A model generated the notes under the pieces. That model had not been told where the DNA came from. It saw only the letters and a list, made by a program, of their open reading frames with translations, and did not search any database. Shown one piece after another: positions 5,807 through 14,146 of a stretch of 32,538 bases of DNA (its first letter is position 1; each line of letters begins with the position of its first letter). A program made the translations under genes and the position numbers. This DNA comes from Rufibacter roseus (GTDB taxonomy: Bacteria; Bacteroidota; Bacteroidia; Cytophagales; Hymenobacteraceae). The stretch spans positions 1 through 32,538 of the forward strand of contig NZ_LRML01000025.1 of NCBI RefSeq assembly GCF_001647285.1. Direction: 5' to 3'.

Positions 5807-7116
5807 AAGAAAAGCCGACATTCAGGGAAGCGTTAAAATTCTGGACTAAACTTGGCTTCATTAGTTTTGGCGGCCCTGCGGGGCAGATAGCCATTATGCA
5901 CGAATACCTTGTAGACGAAAAGAAATGGATTAGCGACAGCCGTTTTCTGCACGCCCTGAATTACTGCATGATTTTACCCGGTCCGGAAGCACAACAGCTG
6001 GCCGCTTATATAGGCTGGTTGCTTCACGGTGTTAGGGGCGGACTGGCTGCTGGAATTCTGTTTGTGCTGCCATCAATGTTTATTCTCTTAGGGTTGAGTG
6101 TGATTTATGTTTCGTATGGAAATATACCCTGGATTTATGCAATGTTCAACGGTCTTAAACCCGCTGTAATCGCCATTGTAATTCTCGCTCTTATCAAGAT
6201 AGGAAAAAAGTCATTGTTAAGCCCATTCCACTATTTTGTTGCTTTGGCGGCTTTTGTCTGTATTTTCTTCTTCAATGTGCCATTTCCGTTCATCATACTT
6301 GGTGCAATAATACTGGCGGCATTGAGTCGGCAAGTATTCCCGACATTTTTTGAAGAAAGCAATAGTTCAGCAAGTAAAAAGGAAATTGATGAAAGTGAAT
6401 ATTACATCAACAAAAACACCATTAGTGAAAATGTTGGTTTTAACCCGTTACGTTTTGGGAAGCAAGTATTGACAGGTGCAATACTATGGACAATACCAAT
6501 CATAGCCTTTTATTTTCTCACATCTGACTTTGAGTTTTGGAAGAACCTGTCAGTTTTCTTTACGCAGGCTGCCTTTGTAACTTTTGGCGGTGCGTATGCC
6601 GTTTTGCCTTATGTGGCGCAGGTAAGCGTAGAAAAATTCAATTGGCTTACTAATCTGCAAATGATAGACGGACTTGCACTTGGCGAAACAACTCCCGGTC
6701 CATTGATTATGGTGCTTGTGTTTGTGGGTTTTATGGCAGGACATAACCACTTCGGAAATTCGCTTGCCATGGGAACAGTTGGACTGGTAACAACTACATT
6801 TTACACCTTTCTCCCCTGCTTCCTGTTCATATTTGCAGGAGCACCAATGATTGAACGGACACAGGAAAACAAAAAAGTAAAAGAAATTCTTTCACTCGTA
6901 ACGGCAGCAGTTGTTGGAGTGGTTCTCAATCTGACAATCTATTTTGGCAAGGCAGTTATGTTTCCAAATGAACTTTCACTAGCAGGATTTGACTACATTA
7001 CATTAGGTTGGACAGTCATTTCATTTGTTGCAATGTATCGCTTTAAAATCGGAATGATAACTTGGATTGGTATCAGTGCGATTTTTGGACTTATTTACTA
7101 TAGGGCAACGCTTTAA
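5803..7116 (+). CDS. chrA: Chromate transporter, long-chain ChrA (CHR) family
   Basis: The 437-residue protein has two homologous CHR halves: FWTKLGFISFGGPAGQIAIM...W.SDSRFLHALNYCMILPGPEAQQLAAYIGW in the first and FFTQAAFVTFGGAYAVLPYV...WLTNLQMIDGLALGETTPGPLIMV in the second. FGG and PGP motifs are the family hallmarks. About ten to twelve membrane helices surround a charged loop near residues 185-210. ChrA exports chromate driven by proton motive force. I chose GTG 5803 because it overlaps the SOD stop as GTGA (translational coupling) and the family's conserved N-terminus (FREALKFWTKLGFISFGG) follows at once. The frame open from 5755 only shadows SOD. Confidence 0.92.
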   Translation: MKEKPTFREALKFWTKLGFISFGGPAGQIAIMHEYLVDEKKWISDSRFLHALNYCMILPGPEAQQLAAYIGWLLHGVRGGLAAGILFVLPSMFILLGLSVIYVSYGNIPWIYAMFNGLKPAVIAIVILALIKIGKKSLLSPFHYFVALAAFVCIFFFNVPFPFIILGAIILAALSRQVFPTFFEESNSSASKKEIDESEYYINKNTISENVGFNPLRFGKQVLTGAILWTIPIIAFYFLTSDFEFWKNLSVFFTQAAFVTFGGAYAVLPYVAQVSVEKFNWLTNLQMIDGLALGETTPGPLIMVLVFVGFMAGHNHFGNSLAMGTVGLVTTTFYTFLPCFLFIFAGAPMIERTQENKKVKEILSLVTAAVVGVVLNLTIYFGKAVMFPNELSLAGFDYITLGWTVISFVAMYRFKIGMITWIGISAIFGLIYYRATL

Positions 7117-7151
7117 CACTATAGAAAAGAAGAGTTGGCACATATCAGCAC

Positions 7152-7219
7152 CTACACGCAGGCAGAGGCTTCGTGCTTCACAGGACAGGAAAGTGGTAAA
7201 AATTACTGCCTGCGTGTAG
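7152..7219. repeat. 14-bp perfect inverted repeat in leader of 7240 gene
   Basis: CTACACGCAGGCAG (7152-7165) and CTGCCTGCGTGTAG (7206-7219) are perfect inverted copies separated by 40 bases. They end 20 bases before the ATG of the next gene. The loop is not obviously coding. It may be a structured mRNA leader, a binding site, or the remains of a recombination site. Confidence 0.7.
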
Positions 7220-7239
7220 CTGTAAACCGTAAAAACGAA

Positions 7240-7950
7240 ATGACAACTAAAGCTATTATTACAATACTGCCATTCTTGTTTAGTAGCATAGTGGCCATTT
7301 CTCAAACTTATAAATCAACAGAATTTGTAGAAACAAAAGCTCCTGAAATATCAAGCCCTGACTGGTATCACCTCAATTATTCTAAACATAATTTTGAAGT
7401 AAGAAATGTAGATGGAGGTTTGCAGATATTTAAAGCAGAGGATAAACAACAATGTGAGCTAACAATTAAAGGTGGAACACTGATAGGTACTGATAATGGG
7501 GAATGGGGCGGAAAACTAATTTATAAACCTAATCATAAACCTGACGATACGATCAAAATTAAAGCAGGCAACATTCTTTCAATTTTTCATTTAAATAATA
7601 AAATTTACTTTATTGAGGGACTTGCTCACGGAGTGTTAAGTGAAGGAGCTCTATTTGAACTTGAGTACTCAAAGAAAAAATTCAGATATAAAAAAGTACT
7701 AGCGTTTGATGATGCGCCAGCAGCACTTGCTCTTCATAAAGACAGGATACTAATTGCCTCACACCGTAATTTCTACATAATCAAAGACCTAAAGAAGGAA
7801 TTCGTGTTCAAAGACGCTTTCTGGTCTAGCCTTTACCCAAACTCAATTGCTGTAATGGACGACAGCAATATTTATTTAGGCATAAGAGGTGGCATTGTCA
7901 AATTGGATTTAGAATCTAAAACGCTCAAATTTTTGAAATATAATCCATAA
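7240..7950 (+). CDS. Exported protein with beta-propeller-like repeats, unknown function
   Basis: From ATG 7240 the protein is 236 residues with a signal peptide (MTTKAIITILPFLFSSIVAISQ, cleavage near SQ-T). The frame stays open to TTG 7135, but that part crosses the 14-bp inverted repeat and would bury the signal peptide, so I reject it. The mature protein has several blade-like segments (YFIEGLAHGVLSEGALFELEY, DRILIASHRNFYIIKDL, SNIYLGIRGGIVKLDLESKTLKFL), as in small WD/NHL-like propellers, but there are too few for a whole propeller. No enzyme motif is seen. The gene is AT-rich like the cassette genes. Confidence 0.72.
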   Translation: MTTKAIITILPFLFSSIVAISQTYKSTEFVETKAPEISSPDWYHLNYSKHNFEVRNVDGGLQIFKAEDKQQCELTIKGGTLIGTDNGEWGGKLIYKPNHKPDDTIKIKAGNILSIFHLNNKIYFIEGLAHGVLSEGALFELEYSKKKFRYKKVLAFDDAPAALALHKDRILIASHRNFYIIKDLKKEFVFKDAFWSSLYPNSIAVMDDSNIYLGIRGGIVKLDLESKTLKFLKYNP

Positions 7951-8096
7951 GAGCTCAAGGTTTACAGGGGTAACTGTTTACCTACTCCACCCAAAGCAAA
8001 TCTATTTTTTTCCTTCTTACTCCAAAAGTTGACCATGCTCAAGCGCAATATTGAGCTGAGAGTGAAGCATGTAATCAATTGCTTACTCAATCATGA
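7951..8096. other. Gap before Crp/Fnr remnant
   Basis: The 146 bases hold no ORF. The decamer CTACTCCACC near 7982 also occurs at 2692, right after the last cassette gene; a shared origin is possible but ten bases prove nothing. Confidence 0.4.
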
Positions 8097-8408
8097 TCAG
8101 GTTTTAGCCTTTTCTACTATTCTGGCTCTCAACCTGCTCAACGACTGAGGAGTAATGCCTAAATAGCTCGCTAATTGATGCTGAGGAACACGCTTTAACA
8201 GTTCAGGTCTTCTTTGCAACAGGTTTACATACCTTTGCTCGGGAGAGGACTTTTTGAATTCAAACAAAGAATTTTGGCTTTTAACTACCAGCTCTTCTGA
8301 AATAACCCGGCATAACGTTTCTAAACGAGGAAACCTTTGAAATCTTTCAGTTCCCGTTTCCGGATTGGAAACTTTGAAAAGTGAATCTTCAACACAACGT
8401 AATAGTCT
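8097..8408 (-). pseudogene. Crp/Fnr-family regulator, C-terminal remnant
   Basis: Reading the minus strand from 8408 to the stop TGA (8099-8097) gives 103 codons that end in a typical Crp/Fnr DNA-binding region: PEQRYVNLLQRRPELLKRVP, then HQLASYLGITPQSLSRLR (helix-turn-helix), then AR and IVEKAKT. The preceding part (CVEDSLFKVSNPETGTERFQ) corresponds to the end of the cNMP-binding domain and dimer helix. An in-frame TAA sits directly upstream (8411-8409). There is no start codon, and about half of the usual 190-200 residues are missing. Sequence upstream (minus AAAGGAGGGTTTATG near 8428-8442) carries a good SD-ATG but opens only a 10-codon frame. I judge it a decayed regulator. Confidence 0.8.
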
Positions 8409-8537
8409 TTAAACAATGCATAAACCCTCCTTTCTAGTGTTACAGCTTTAAATTATTAAGTATTTAAAATCTAGAAGATGCATTAGAAACACTATTTAGT
8501 GACAGCTTAAAGAAACATGAAAGTGGTTGTTAGTTTA

Positions 8538-8577
8538 CTGTTTTAGATCTATTTTCTTGAAACTAAGCCTAAAACAG
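8538..8577. repeat. Intergenic 40-bp palindromic repeat, copy 1
   Basis: Begins CTGTTTTAGATC and ends GCCTAAAACAG, with the central TTTTCTTGAAA. First copy from the left; it lies between the Crp/Fnr remnant and the 8681 gene. Family described under findings. Confidence 0.8.
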
Positions 8578-8680
8578 AACATGACGAAAATTGTTTTTTA
8601 AACATTCTGTAGAGAAAGCAGTTGTACAGGAAGATGCTTCGGTTTATGCGAAAAATACTGGTAGAAACACTGCTTTTTAA

Positions 8681-8992
8681 ATGTTATCTCAGCAAATAGA
8701 GGCAGCCAACCGTATCTATGTTCTTACCAACTCTGGTGCCATGGAAGAGATGGACAACATTTTATCAGCACTGCTAGAACGGGTCCATTTACTCAAGGAG
8801 CCCGAAGATTACCCTACCCTTTCCTCAGATATTGCCCATACGCTGCACCTACCGCTAAATGATGTGCTAGAGCTAAGCCGTGAGTTAGCTGATAACGGCT
8901 GGGTAGTGATAAGCCCTCTAAACGAACCACCGTTGCTGTACCTGACTTTTACCGGCCTAGCCCGTGCCCGGCGGCTGAGCAAACAGTCCTGA
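8681..8992 (+). CDS. Small protein with winged-helix-like fold, unknown function
   Basis: The 103-residue, Leu-rich, soluble protein has LSSDIAHTLHLPLNDVLELSRELADNGWVVI (about residues 46-78), which reads like a helix-turn-helix plus wing: recognition helix, then a GWV strand, then PPLLYLTFTGLARARRL. The N-terminal half is an amphipathic helix that could dimerise. It could be a small transcription factor or a winged-helix adaptor. No family is named with confidence. It is convergent with the kinase gene that ends at 9013. Confidence 0.65.
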   Translation: MLSQQIEAANRIYVLTNSGAMEEMDNILSALLERVHLLKEPEDYPTLSSDIAHTLHLPLNDVLELSRELADNGWVVISPLNEPPLLYLTFTGLARARRLSKQS

Positions 8993-9012
8993 TCTTACGC
9001 TGCTTTTGAGTT

Positions 9013-10119
9013 TTACTCTACTCTTTTAAGTGATTCTTTAGGTAATCTGATGTAGAAAGTGGTGCCAACGTTTTCCTGGCTATCAAACCAAATTTCACCA
9101 TTATGCCAGTCTACAATAGTTTTTACAATTGACATTCCCAGCCCCACACTTTGCTCACCCTTAAGCCCTGGGCGTCTGGCCTCGGTGAACTTGTCAAAAA
9201 GCATAGTATGATATTTTTCAGGAATTCCAACCCCAGTATCAGCTATTGAAATAAGTAAAGCTTCTTCCTCCTCCTCTAACCGTATAGTGATGATGCCGCC
9301 TTCAGGAGTAAACTTTAAGGCATTAGACATTAGGTTGGTGATGACCTGCATGAACTTCAGGTCGTCTATTTCTACATAAAGCTCTTCACGGCTTGGAAAA
9401 AACTCTATCTTTTTAGATGCCAGTTTACCTATGTTACTTTGGTACTCTACAATCAGTTCACGCATTTTGCTGACTAGTTCTACCCTCCTCGTCACCACTT
9501 CTGTTTCTGATGACTCCAGAAACTCCTGCCTCATAAACTCCTGAATAAGAGTAGCTCCTTTTCTGCTCGTTTTTTCTATGAGTTGAATTAGATGCAAGGC
9601 TTCTTCGTTAATGCTATCCTCTAGCTGCTCATTTAAAACAGCGGTTAAATTGTAAATCATATTTAGCGGTCCAGCCAGATCATGCGCTAATATGTTGAGT
9701 ACCGTGTCCTTCTTGTTTGAGAACTTCTTCAGGTGGTCTTGATAGTGTCTTTGGGCGGTAATGTCCTCCACGTGCCCGAATACAAGTTGTTCCCCATCCT
9801 CCCCGCTCTGCAGTGAAACATGAAATAATACCCAACGCTCCGTTTGACCCGCTAACGAAATCCGGAACTCAAGCGGCAGTACCTTCCCGGTTAATTGCAT
9901 CTTCTGAAAACTTTTCTGCACATAGCTTTGATCATCGGGGTGAACTAAAGCCAGCAGATCATTAGTACCAGTGTCTGCGCCCGTAAGTTGAAATGTCTCA
10001 CCAAATGCCGGACTTTGGTAAATAAGCTTTTGATTGGTGATACTAAAAACAAAAAAAGGTTGCCCAGTTTTTTCTAGCAGCGTTTTGTAGAATTGCAGAG
10101 AGTAAGAGTTGGTAGACAT
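9013..10119 (-). CDS. PAS-domain sensor histidine kinase
   Basis: The 368-residue cytoplasmic kinase has an N-terminal PAS domain (about 10-125, with LVHPDDQSYV), a HisKA domain with the phosphoacceptor His146 in LNILAHDLAGPLN, and a HATPase_c domain with N-box ITNLMSNALKFTPEGG (Asn266), G1 ADTGVGIP (Asp294) and G2 SVGLGMSIVK. There are no membrane helices, so the signal is intracellular or sensed through PAS. It is an orphan: the nearest receiver (10437) is in a separate unit behind a terminator. Confidence 0.92.
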   Translation of the reverse strand: MSTNSYSLQFYKTLLEKTGQPFFVFSITNQKLIYQSPAFGETFQLTGADTGTNDLLALVHPDDQSYVQKSFQKMQLTGKVLPLEFRISLAGQTERWVLFHVSLQSGEDGEQLVFGHVEDITAQRHYQDHLKKFSNKKDTVLNILAHDLAGPLNMIYNLTAVLNEQLEDSINEEALHLIQLIEKTSRKGATLIQEFMRQEFLESSETEVVTRRVELVSKMRELIVEYQSNIGKLASKKIEFFPSREELYVEIDDLKFMQVITNLMSNALKFTPEGGIITIRLEEEEEALLISIADTGVGIPEKYHTMLFDKFTEARRPGLKGEQSVGLGMSIVKTIVDWHNGEIWFDSQENVGTTFYIRLPKESLKRVE

Positions 10120-10436
10120 AGGTTTTGTACAGCACCAAGTTTAATGGGCACAACATGGTTTTACTACTGAAGCAGGCTAAAAGTTTACCTAGGAACTAAG
10201 GTTGTAAAAGGGGCAAATAAAAATTATAGATTGTTCCGTTACTTTCGTTACAGTAAAGCCTTGCTCAAGAGAAGTAGAAAATTGTGAGATGAGGCAAAAA
10301 ACCATAAATGTTGCTGCTGAAGATTCCTGACGCCACAAAAAAATGCGCTTTGTTTTTCAAGCTATACTTGAGAAACAAAGCGCAAAGTTTAAACCGTTAG
10401 CAAAAATAAAATTTGCCTTACAGTTTAATGAAGGGT
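10120..10436. other. Intergenic region between kinase 9013 and receiver 10437
   Basis: The 317 bases hold no ORF I can support. It contains the terminator of the receiver operon (10337-10383) and must also carry the promoter of the minus-strand kinase gene in 10120-10330. I see no clear TAnnTTTG match there. Confidence 0.6.
10337..10383 (-). terminator. Rho-independent terminator of receiver/kinase operon
   Basis: The stem GCGCTTTGTTT (10345-10355) pairs with AAACAAAGCGC (10373-10383) around a 17-base loop. On the minus strand it is followed by seven T (plus-strand A run 10337-10343). It sits 54 bases after the receiver stop. Confidence 0.85.
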
Positions 10437-10829
10437 CTATAATGAATTAACCACCTCCACAAACTGCTCCTTCGTGACAGGCTTCACAATGTAGCCTTTC
10501 ACCTCTGATATTTGTTGTGATTTTTCCTGGTCAGATAAACTTGTAGAGGAACTTGCTATGTAGATGGTAATTTCTTTAGCGAAACCAATTTTGATATATT
10601 GGTCCAGAAACTGCCAACCATCCATAAACGGCATTTCCAGGTCAAGCAAGATCAAATCTGGGAGCTTCTCTGCATTTTGTTGGTTTTCTGCCAAATAGGC
10701 AATTGCATCTTCACCATCAGTAAATTGTAGAATGGTTTCAACAAAACCTGAATCCTCTATCATTTTGCGGGTAAGAAACTGATACACTTGGTCGTCATCA
10801 ATTAAACTGATAACTGCAATTTTCTTCAT
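10437..10829 (-). CDS. Single-domain response regulator (receiver only)
   Basis: The 130-residue CheY-like receiver has acidic pocket DDD 11-13, phosphoacceptor Asp63 in LILLDLEMPFMDG, Ser/Thr switch in IASSST and Lys116 in VKPV. There is no output domain; such Rcp1-like receivers work as phosphate carriers or protein-interaction partners. The start lies 5 bases after the stop of the PAS kinase 10835-12709, so the two are an operon and very probably a cognate pair. Confidence 0.93.
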   Translation of the reverse strand: MKKIAVISLIDDDQVYQFLTRKMIEDSGFVETILQFTDGEDAIAYLAENQQNAEKLPDLILLDLEMPFMDGWQFLDQYIKIGFAKEITIYIASSSTSLSDQEKSQQISEVKGYIVKPVTKEQFVEVVNSL

Positions 10830-10834
10830 AGTAG

Positions 10835-12709
10835 TTAAAAAGTAACGGTAAATGCACTCCCTTTCATAGGTGTACTGCTAACATTTATAGAACCACCAAA
10901 AGTTTCTACCTGGTTCTTTATTAAGAACAGTCCAACACCTTTGCTGTCAAATCCTTTATGGAAAACTTTTTTCAGTTTAAACACCTGGTTTCCATATTTA
11001 TCTAAATCTATGCCCAAACCATTGTCTTCTACTGTAAGTACTGTCTGTCCGTTCTCTTTATAAGTGCTGATAATAATATGAGGCGTTACGTCTGCCCTGC
11101 TGTACTTTATGGCATTGCTAACTAAATTGTATAAAATGCTGTGCAGATAAATTTTAGGGAAAGAGATAACAGGCTCCTCAATACGTTCTTCAATTACCAC
11201 ATTCTTTTCCAGCACATCTCCCTTCAAAGAAACTATAACTTTCTGCAGCAGGTCTTTTACAAGGCATTCTTCAAATTGAATATTCCTGTTTAAACGCAGC
11301 TCTACAATTTTCATCAGCTCGTCTAGGGTAGCGGAAAGATTCTGGCAGCTTTGAAGAAGCATTTCAAAATAAGGAGAACTCTTAAGCTCCTGCTCAGAAT
11401 CTGCCAAAGCTTTTAACAACAAGTTGATGTTCCCAGCCGGACCTCTCAAGTTATGGGCTACAATGCGAGTGAATTCTTCTAACTGCCCAATCTTGTTTTC
11501 CAGATCTAATGTAACTGTGTTGAGCGTGGCATTCTTCCACTCTAATTCACCTATCATATGTTTGATATTGGAGATATCTACTATCTGGGAAATGAAAAAC
11601 TGAGGTTCGTCTTCCTCCCACACTAGTGACACCGTCAGCATAGCCCAGACATAGTGTCCGTTCTTCATGATGTACCGCTTTTCCATTTGGTAGGAACTAA
11701 TTTCGCGGTTCAGCATTTGCTGCACATAATCTAAGTCAGCCTGCAGATCATCTGGGTGCGTGATGTCTTGAAAGGTTTTCTGGAGCAATTCATCCTTCGT
11801 GTACCCCAGCAACTCACAAAGTGCCGGATTTACGTTCATCCAGGTACCGTTAGGCGCCACCAGCCCCAACCCTATTGCCGAAAGCTGGAAGGTATTGGAG
11901 AGGGTGCTTTCGCTGATCCGCAACTTTTCCATTACCTCCTTACGGCTGTGAATATCGCGTATAGTGCCTATCAAACGAGAAGGACTACCGTCAGGCTCTC
12001 TACTTATGATTTTGCCTGAGGTTAAGGTCCAGCGGTAAGACCCGTTTTTGCTCCTGAGCCGGTGTTCTATGTCATAGGTAGATACCTTACCGGTAAAATA
12101 GTCTTCCAAAGCTTTGAAAACAGCAGGCTTATCATCTGGGTGTATGGAGTCTTCCCACACACTGATATGATCAGACAACTCACCAGCCCCATAGTCTAAA
12201 ATTTTCCGCCACTCATCGGTGAAAAACAATTTACCGGATTTAACATCCCAGTCCCACACGCCCAAACCGCTGCTATTCAGCGCCAGTTGCCAGCGTGTTT
12301 CGTTCTCTTTCTGCAACTTCTCCAGCTCATACTTCTCTGTTTCGTCCAGAAAGGAGGAGATGACATACTTTATTTCATCAATGACAATTGATCGAGAATT
12401 TATTCTTATCCAAACAGGTTTATCGTCTCTATTCTTTAGCCCTAGCATAAAATTATTGACAGGCTCACCAGTAATGGCTGTTCTAAAACCCGGGAATTCT
12501 TCAGGACCCAGCTGCTCTCCGGAAGGTTTGATGATTAACCAATCCGGATGGGTAGCCTCTTCCCCTAACATCTGCGCTCTGGAAAGTTTGAATATTTCTA
12601 ACGCTCGCTCGTTTAAGTCTACTATTTGCCCGGAGTCGTCTCTAATGACAATTCCTTCGGCAATGGTATCAAAAAGGGCAGATAAAAAATGTTTGCTATT
12701 TCTTAACAA
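10835..12709 (-). CDS. Multi-PAS sensor histidine kinase
   Basis: The 624-residue soluble kinase has three PAS/PAC modules (about 8-125, 138-255 and 265-382; the last two contain the IHPDD/THPDD turn and end in IRDI / IVDIS), a short coiled segment, a HisKA box with His419 in EFTRIVAHNLRGPAG, and HATPase_c with N-box YNLVSNAIKYSR, G1 VEDNGLGID and G2 KGVGLFLIKNQ. It resembles bacteriophytochrome-type kinases lacking the chromophore domains. The frame opens with TTG at 12709; an in-frame stop lies about 30 bases further upstream and the first internal ATG is codon 47, inside PAS1, so TTG is the likely start. Confidence 0.9.
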   Translation of the reverse strand: MLRNSKHFLSALFDTIAEGIVIRDDSGQIVDLNERALEIFKLSRAQMLGEEATHPDWLIIKPSGEQLGPEEFPGFRTAITGEPVNNFMLGLKNRDDKPVWIRINSRSIVIDEIKYVISSFLDETEKYELEKLQKENETRWQLALNSSGLGVWDWDVKSGKLFFTDEWRKILDYGAGELSDHISVWEDSIHPDDKPAVFKALEDYFTGKVSTYDIEHRLRSKNGSYRWTLTSGKIISREPDGSPSRLIGTIRDIHSRKEVMEKLRISESTLSNTFQLSAIGLGLVAPNGTWMNVNPALCELLGYTKDELLQKTFQDITHPDDLQADLDYVQQMLNREISSYQMEKRYIMKNGHYVWAMLTVSLVWEEDEPQFFISQIVDISNIKHMIGELEWKNATLNTVTLDLENKIGQLEEFTRIVAHNLRGPAGNINLLLKALADSEQELKSSPYFEMLLQSCQNLSATLDELMKIVELRLNRNIQFEECLVKDLLQKVIVSLKGDVLEKNVVIEERIEEPVISFPKIYLHSILYNLVSNAIKYSRADVTPHIIISTYKENGQTVLTVEDNGLGIDLDKYGNQVFKLKKVFHKGFDSKGVGLFLIKNQVETFGGSINVSSTPMKGSAFTVTF

Positions 12710-13217
12710 CTTCTCTCTTATTTTACTTGTAATCCTAAACTACAACCAGTCTTTGAATAAAATCTCCACCGGTTATAAGAATCAGAAAACATTATAATTT
12801 TATATTGTTTAGGTTAAGGAAATTGAGAAGTAATAGGTTCCGTTTATAATAACCATAGAAGAGCCTCTTTGGCCGTACAGGACTTTAGGCGTAGGTGAAA
12901 ATCTAAGCTACTCTTTTGGCAAGAGAACTTTTATAGCTTCTGTTTTAGGTTTCTTTTTCAAAAAACAAGCCTAAAACAGCCAAAGTGAATATGCTTTTTA
13001 AATAAACTGATCAGGTAAAATCTCTTTTAAAAATGCAGTTGACACTGTTATGAAGTAAAAGACACTTAAAATCATTTTGTATGTTTGTTTTTTTGCATCC
13101 GTTTTTGAATTCAAACTGAAAACAGGTGTACGAGAATTATAAAAGAATATTGCCCTATATTGGAAGATTAGCCGTACAAGCGGCAATACTTAGAATTTAA
13201 AATCAGATAGAACTACA
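12710..13217. other. Divergent intergenic region
   Basis: The 508 bases between divergent genes must hold both promoters. It contains palindromic repeat copy 2 (12940-12979). A minus frame at 12998-13186 shows no coding character. Otherwise AT-rich with nothing I can name. Confidence 0.6.
12940..12979. repeat. Intergenic 40-bp palindromic repeat, copy 2
   Basis: Starts CTGTTTTAGGTTT and ends AAGCCTAAAACAG; one of the best-conserved copies. It lies midway in a divergent region, so it is not acting as a terminator for either neighbour. Confidence 0.88.
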
Positions 13218-14132
13218 ATGGCTTCAGGTCTTCTCGCCTTATTAGATGATGTTTCGGCGCTGGTTAAGGTAAGCGCAGCTAGTTTAGATGATGTGCCGGC
13301 ACAAGTGGCTAAAACTACTGGCAAAGTGTCTGGTATTGTCATTGACGACACCGCCGTTACACCTAAATACGTGGTAGGACTTGACCCTGCAAGGGAATTA
13401 TCTATCATTTTACAGATAGCTAAAAAGTCTTTATTGAACAAAGTGTTACTGCTTAGCCCAGCCGCCCTGCTGCTCGGTTTTTTTGCGCCATGGGCTATTA
13501 CTCCAATTTTGATGTTAGGAGGAGCCTACTTGTGTTTTGAAGGCTATGAAAAGGTGCATTCTATGTTTAGTAAGCACCATGACATTACACCAGATGAATC
13601 AACAGAAATAAAAGTAATTACACCTGCTGAACTCGAAAAGGAACGAGTAACAGGTGCTGTCAGAACAGATTTGATTCTTTCCGCGGAGATTGTGGCAATT
13701 ACCTACTCTACCGTAGCCGAAACGGCGCTTTTAAACCAAATTGTAGTGATGCTTGCCGTAGCTATTTTTATTACTGTGGCTGTATATGGCTTTGTTGGGC
13801 TTATTGTGAAAGCAGATGACCTTGGAATACATCTGGCCAAGAACAGCAACCAAACGCAAGTTCAGAAGCTAGGACGAGGCATTGTTACATTCATGCCTCA
13901 CTTCCTGAAAATTCTGAGTTATATAGGTACCGCGGCCATGTTATGGGTAGGCTTTGAAATTATAGCACATGGCATACCTTTCACGAGTCATCTACTGCAT
14001 GAGTTGGAAGAGTCTCTTCACAACGTACCGGCCTTGGCATGGTTTTTAAAAGCGTTGGCTTGCGGATTAAGTGGACTGGTTTTGGGATTTATAATTGAAA
14101 AAATAGTGAGCCTGTTTAGAAAGAAAGCTTAA
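13218..14132 (+). CDS. DUF808 (YedI family) inner membrane protein
   Basis: The 304-residue protein starts with the family signature MASGLLALLDDVSALVKVSA, then AKTTGKVSGIVIDDTAVTPKYV and the DPARELSII segment. About six membrane helices follow (near residues 80-105, 150-170, 175-200, 225-250 and 270-292). DUF808 proteins (E. coli YedI) are widespread inner-membrane proteins of unknown function. Length and signature match the family well. Confidence 0.9.
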   Translation: MASGLLALLDDVSALVKVSAASLDDVPAQVAKTTGKVSGIVIDDTAVTPKYVVGLDPARELSIILQIAKKSLLNKVLLLSPAALLLGFFAPWAITPILMLGGAYLCFEGYEKVHSMFSKHHDITPDESTEIKVITPAELEKERVTGAVRTDLILSAEIVAITYSTVAETALLNQIVVMLAVAIFITVAVYGFVGLIVKADDLGIHLAKNSNQTQVQKLGRGIVTFMPHFLKILSYIGTAAMLWVGFEIIAHGIPFTSHLLHELEESLHNVPALAWFLKALACGLSGLVLGFIIEKIVSLFRKKA

Positions 14133-14146
14133 TTGCCTATGGCTTT

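Noticed and set aside
7135-7239. TTG start for the 7240 gene
   Set aside because: Would place 35 residues before a clear signal peptide and run across the inverted repeat.
12219-12797. 192-codon plus frame
   Set aside because: Antisense shadow of the PAS domains of the multi-PAS histidine kinase.
12998-13186. 62-codon minus frame in the divergent region
   Set aside because: Low-complexity AT-rich translation, no start context or family features.
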